Of a stretch of DNA of 64,000 nt, positions 60,655 through 64,000 are shown piece by piece (position 1 is the first letter of the stretch; each line of letters opens with the position of its first letter). Position numbers and translations under genes: made by a program. The stretch is from Daedaleopsis sinensis (Eukaryota; Basidiomycota; Agaricomycetes; Polyporales; Polyporaceae): contig CM066302.1 in the NCBI GenBank assembly GCA_033807695.1, positions 1,488,001 through 1,552,000 on the forward strand. The letters are read 5' to 3'. The notes under the pieces are model-generated. The model saw only the letters and a program-made list of their open reading frames with translations, was not told the origin of the DNA and ran no database searches.

Positions 60655-61079
60655 CATTGAGCGGAAAGGATTTAATGCGGAGGTATGTACCCCATCTACG
60701 AGGGCGCATCCCGGTCCAGCATCTGAGCACCAGTCTGGACTTTGACAGGCGTTCATATACCCATTCATGACCATTATGACCAGATACGACAGTCGTCGTG
60801 CATAGTAGTGTCGAGGCCCATCATCCTTTGTACTGCTAGCATCGCGCAAGCAACCCGTCAGTTCCAGAACACACAATACGCGTGGCTATCGCGTCCTAGT
60901 CATTGAATCCAATATTCAAGGTGTACATTCACGATTTGGTGCCGTTCCTGATATTTCGAACCTACATTTCTCCACGACGTTAAATGCCTTATCACATCTT
61001 GTACAAACCAGGGACAGCATACAACGCAGACTGCGACGCATTCGAGACGAACCACGCCGACTGCTAGACCGGCTGCTCG
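60655..61079. other. Intergenic between convergent genes
   Basis: No gene seen; carries the 3' ends of the membrane-protein gene and the SAP-like gene. Confidence 0.4.
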
Positions 61080-62346
61080 CTACGCCACGCGCAAGCTTCG
61101 CGTGCGCTTCGCCGGGCGAGGAGACTCCACAAAGTCGGACTCTGCTTTCCTCTTCCCCTTGGATACATCACGCCGGGCGGGGCTACGTTTGAAGAACACG
61201 GCGGTGAGTGTCCCTACGGTCACGGAAGGACTGTTTTCCTTACCTAGACAGATCGACGACAATGTTCTCCAGCGAAGTCATCGCCTCGACCTCCTCCTCG
61301 TCCCGGAAATCTTCGTCGTCTTCGGCGGGCGAGCCCAGTTGCTGGCTCGTGCTCGTCGCGTCGGCTACATCAAGCTCCTTCGACACCTCGTTGGCCTGCG
61401 AACCAGCCTCTTGGGCGACGTTCCCTAGGCATCATGTTCGTCAGGCTTCAAGCACTCCCACCACTCATTCGTAAACGTGCTCACCTCTTTGAAGTGCTGG
61501 GCTCAGAACTCCATGGGCTGGTGCAAGCTCGCTTTGAGCTGCGGGATCTAGCGTATACACAAGAGGTATAAGCGGACAAGACAGCGGTACGCGCACACAA
61601 TGCATAGCTTGGTAGGACGACTCACCCATTACCCCATCATTCTCGTGCGCAGGGCCCGACGTGCTCGGTTGCCCAGCATCAGCATCTTCAAGCTGTTTCT
61701 CACTAACCTTCGAGCTCGAAGCCTCCGGAACGCAGTCTGTGGTCGTGCCTGCCAGTGCTCTAGCAACGCGCTTTGATCCCGCAGACTTGCGCTTCGCAGC
61801 GGCCCGTTCTTTCGCAGGCAGCTCCTGGCGATCTACAACAGCCAGAGAAACGACGGCGATCGCATGGCGGCAAGTATAAGACTCCCGCACGTCCGCCGAC
61901 CAGACAACGTGCACTCACCCCTGGGCTTCGGCTCCCCCCTCCCCGCGGGCGGCGCGTATCCGTTCCGCTGCATGATCTTCTGGCGCATGAGCGCGTCCTT
62001 CCCCATCTTCTGCTTCAGCGCGGGGCTGCCGGGCGTCGGGAGATCAGAATCAGGTCGGTCAGCTTGCGCTCGCACATTCCCATTCCCATTCCCATTCCCC
62101 AGGCAGTGGGACTGAAACCATCATGATACTCACACTCCGCCGATGTTCGGGTGGGGCAGCGCGGCCAGCTCGTCGATCAGCGCCGCGCTGCTCTGTGTGG
62201 CCCTGATGTTGTTATTCTGTGGAAGGCGGGGCGCGTAGAGGTCAGTGCCATCATGATCGCACGGCGAGCCCTAACCACCGCTCACACACCTTTGCGAGAG
62301 ACTGCAGCTCGGACCGCTTGAGCTGGGTGAGCACCTTCCTGTCCAT
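61080..62346 (-). CDS. SAP-like nuclear protein, 266 residues
   Basis: Seven exons (62346-62290, 62216-62134, 62025-61919, 61832-61626, 61547-61485, 61424-61244, 61182-61080) join in phase. The N-terminus is a SAP motif: LTQLKRSELQSLAK then NNIRATQSSAALIDEL. Next are LKQKMGKDALMRQKIMQRNG, a basic stretch AAAKRKSAGSKR, an acidic region EDDEDFRDEEEVEAMTSLEN, and a basic end KGKRKAESDF..RPAKRTRSLRVA. SAP motifs bind DNA or RNA, and the basic clusters predict nuclear location; the precise role is unknown. Exon 1 matches that of the gene at 48171 in length and phase. An (AATGGG)n microsatellite lies in the intron after exon 2 (about 62081-62100). The gene lies just downstream of the partial FunK1 gene on the same strand. 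Confidence 0.7.
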
Positions 62347-63302
62347 TGTGGATGCAGAGCTGATGTACTTGTGCTGGGAGGATGGTGAGTGGGACGCAGG
62401 AGAGTGGATGGCGGATGGTGGTCGACGTTCAACTCCAACTTCGCGGAGACAGGCGCTCCTGGTTACACGGACCGCTAGCGCGCACGGTTGGCTCGGAGGC
62501 GTCCGACGCTCGTCACTCTCCGCCGCCATTCGCTACGGGGTCGGGACCTGGAGAGTCTCATCCGCTGTTGCGCGAGGATGCTCAACGGATATCGCCGACT
62601 CGCGAGACTACTAGACGAATGTACGCCGTGCTGCTCGGCGCCACTCAGGATTTCGCCTCAAAACTTGAAGTCGAGACGAAGATGCGGCTGTGGTGCGACG
62701 TAGAATGCAGAACGGATTGAGCCACGCTCGCTACATACAAGGACATTGTGCAGTGGGGGCCGCTTCGAAGATATCGGATTCGGTCAGTGCCCCCGCAGCG
62801 TCTCAATTGATCGTGAGCACTTGACTGCAAGTCGTATTACGCCACCGGCCACACCTCTTGCGATAGCTGGGCACGCGTTTGGGGTGTTGGCGTGCGCTCT
62901 CACTTTTGGTACACGGGAGATGATGTCGGAGCTCGAGGGTATGCGTTGATTCGGGAGGAGACAGAGCTGATATTAGCCACGAACACGGTATACTGTACAG
63001 GTACATAATAGGAGGGGCGATAACACCGAGAATTTTCGTAACGAAGGAAACTTCAATAATGATATTAGAAAGGCACGATGAGGGAGAAACGTTGGGCTGC
63101 TTGCTTGCGCGTGGAAGTTGGTGGCGCGAGCATATATGCAAACCAGTGGCACGACGACGGTGGATGTAGGTATCGGTCAATATGACAAGGGGTCGCGGAT
63201 GGCGCACCGCGGTTGGAAGGTAGAAGTGCGGACGCAGACAAGCGTGCTCTGCGCTGCAGACGAAAGTATGAGAAGGGGATAGAGGACCAAATGCGTTGAG
63301 CT
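62347..63302. other. 3' flank of second FunK1 gene, part duplicated
   Basis: No gene seen. About 62675-62950 is the second arm of the inverted duplication shared with 54640-54900. Confidence 0.6.
62675..62950 (-). repeat. Duplicated FunK1 3' flank, arm 2
   Basis: Reverse complement closely matches 54640-54900. The match ends close to the upstream side of the SAP-like gene, so the duplication boundary is near 62675. Confidence 0.75.
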
Positions 63303-64000
63303 TCAAGCTTTGCTTCGCTTGCGGTTGGAAGGTCCTGGGTCGTCGGTCATCGACCGCTTCTTGCAGCCCGTCGTCGACGTCGAGTCCTTCGGGACTGGGT
63401 CCTTCCGAGGAACAAAGCCGCCCTTCGGCCTCCTGTCTGGTACACGGTCCCGCTCCGGCCACTCGCTATCGGTGAGCACGTTGGTGAAGAGCTCGATGAT
63501 AGCGGCGTGGCTCTTCAGGTTCTGCACACGCTGCTCGTCGACGGCGTTGCCCTCTGAAGACGACTTCGTCGCGGAAGGCTCGCCCTTGTTCTTGTTGTCT
63601 TTTTTCTTCGGATCGAGGAGATGTGGGAACTTGAGGGACAGCTTGATGCCGTTCTTCTTGTCTACCTTCGTGCTCGACTGGTTGGCGCCATCCTTCGCGT
63701 ACAGAGCCTTGAACCAGAGGAGAAGTTCGTCGATGATCTGGTTAATAGGATGCTGATCATTGGTCTCGGCTTTGCTGGAGTCGGTAGAGGAAGAGGCGTT
63801 GTCTCCTGACGATCGCGCTCCTGACGGGGCTGGATCCGGCCAAGAGAACTTTAGGTTGACTCCAGCTGGGCTGTGATCACCATTATATGGGCGAACATCG
63901 ATGGTACCAGTCGACATAGCCGCGAGCTTAGAAAACCCGCAGCGATAGCCCGACTGATACGAGGAATAGGCGTCGAAGTAGTCGTGCAAGAACTGTCCGA
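63303..64000 (-). CDS. FunK1-type protein kinase, C-terminal part only
   Basis: The frame is open from the window edge to the stop at 63303. It encodes the end of the helical lobe and the whole tail: FLHDYFDAYSSYQSGYRCGF, VNLKFSWPDP, INQIIDELLLWFKALYAKDG, WPERDRVPDRRPKGGFVPRKD and the basic end NRKRSKA. It is closely similar to the end of the FunK1 gene at 51644-54270 but lacks its acidic Asp/Ser run, having KKKDNKNKGEPSATKSSS instead. The catalytic core must lie beyond position 64000, so whether this copy is active cannot be judged here. Gene incomplete because of the window edge. Confidence 0.88.
   Translation of the reverse strand, partial: GQFLHDYFDAYSSYQSGYRCGFSKLAAMSTGTIDVRPYNGDHSPAGVNLKFSWPDPAPSGARSSGDNASSSTDSSKAETNDQHPINQIIDELLLWFKALYAKDGANQSSTKVDKKNGIKLSLKFPHLLDPKKKDNKNKGEPSATKSSSEGNAVDEQRVQNLKSHAAIIELFTNVLTDSEWPERDRVPDRRPKGGFVPRKDPVPKDSTSTTGCKKRSMTDDPGPSNRKRSKA

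Noticed and set aside
1..64000. CRISPR array or bacterial-type operon
   Set aside because: No regularly spaced repeats; genes are intron-bearing and eukaryotic.

Overview
The window looks like nuclear DNA of a filamentous basidiomycete, most likely an agaricomycete of the polypore type. Most genes carry several short introns (about 45-85 bases, GT..AG, often with a CTAAC/CTGAC-like branch site). Codon use is GC-rich, genes lie close together on both strands, and there are two genes of the fungus-specific FunK1 kinase family. All gene models were spliced by hand from reading-frame, phase and family continuity; no transcript data were available.

Layout. 0.4-11 kb is ordinary housekeeping DNA: a glycerate-kinase-like P-loop kinase, a tRNA-Thr, the ubiquitin-like protein Hub1, a PTRHD1-type peptidyl-tRNA hydrolase, a Nab2-type poly(A)-binding zinc-finger protein, two small unknown genes, a PCL/Pho80-type cyclin and a GNAT acetyltransferase. 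From 11 to 36.7 kb the window is gene-poor. The only well supported gene there is a second PCL-type cyclin (21.2-22.3 kb); one unknown 192-residue protein is possible at 16.2-16.8 kb. The rest is GC-rich DNA full of hexamer microsatellites and short dispersed repeats.

36.7-43 kb holds a 14-exon mitochondrial AAA-type ATPase, a very divergent cyclin-like gene and, 0.9 kb further on, a third PCL-type cyclin that is a near-identical inverted copy of the one at 21-22 kb. 45-64 kb is gene-dense again: a secreted-type amidase, a SAP-like protein, a broken FunK1 relic, an intact FunK1 kinase, a hormone-sensitive-lipase-family hydrolase, a PalI/SUR7-like membrane protein, a second SAP-like protein, and the 3' end of a second FunK1 kinase running off the window.

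The main theme is local duplication. Four cyclin-fold genes lie within 36 kb, two of them a recent inverted pair with an identical intron. Two FunK1 genes form an inverted pair that includes their 3' flank, with a third, decayed copy alongside. Two SAP-like genes with matching first exons sit next to these kinases. No operon, CRISPR array or clear transposon was found.
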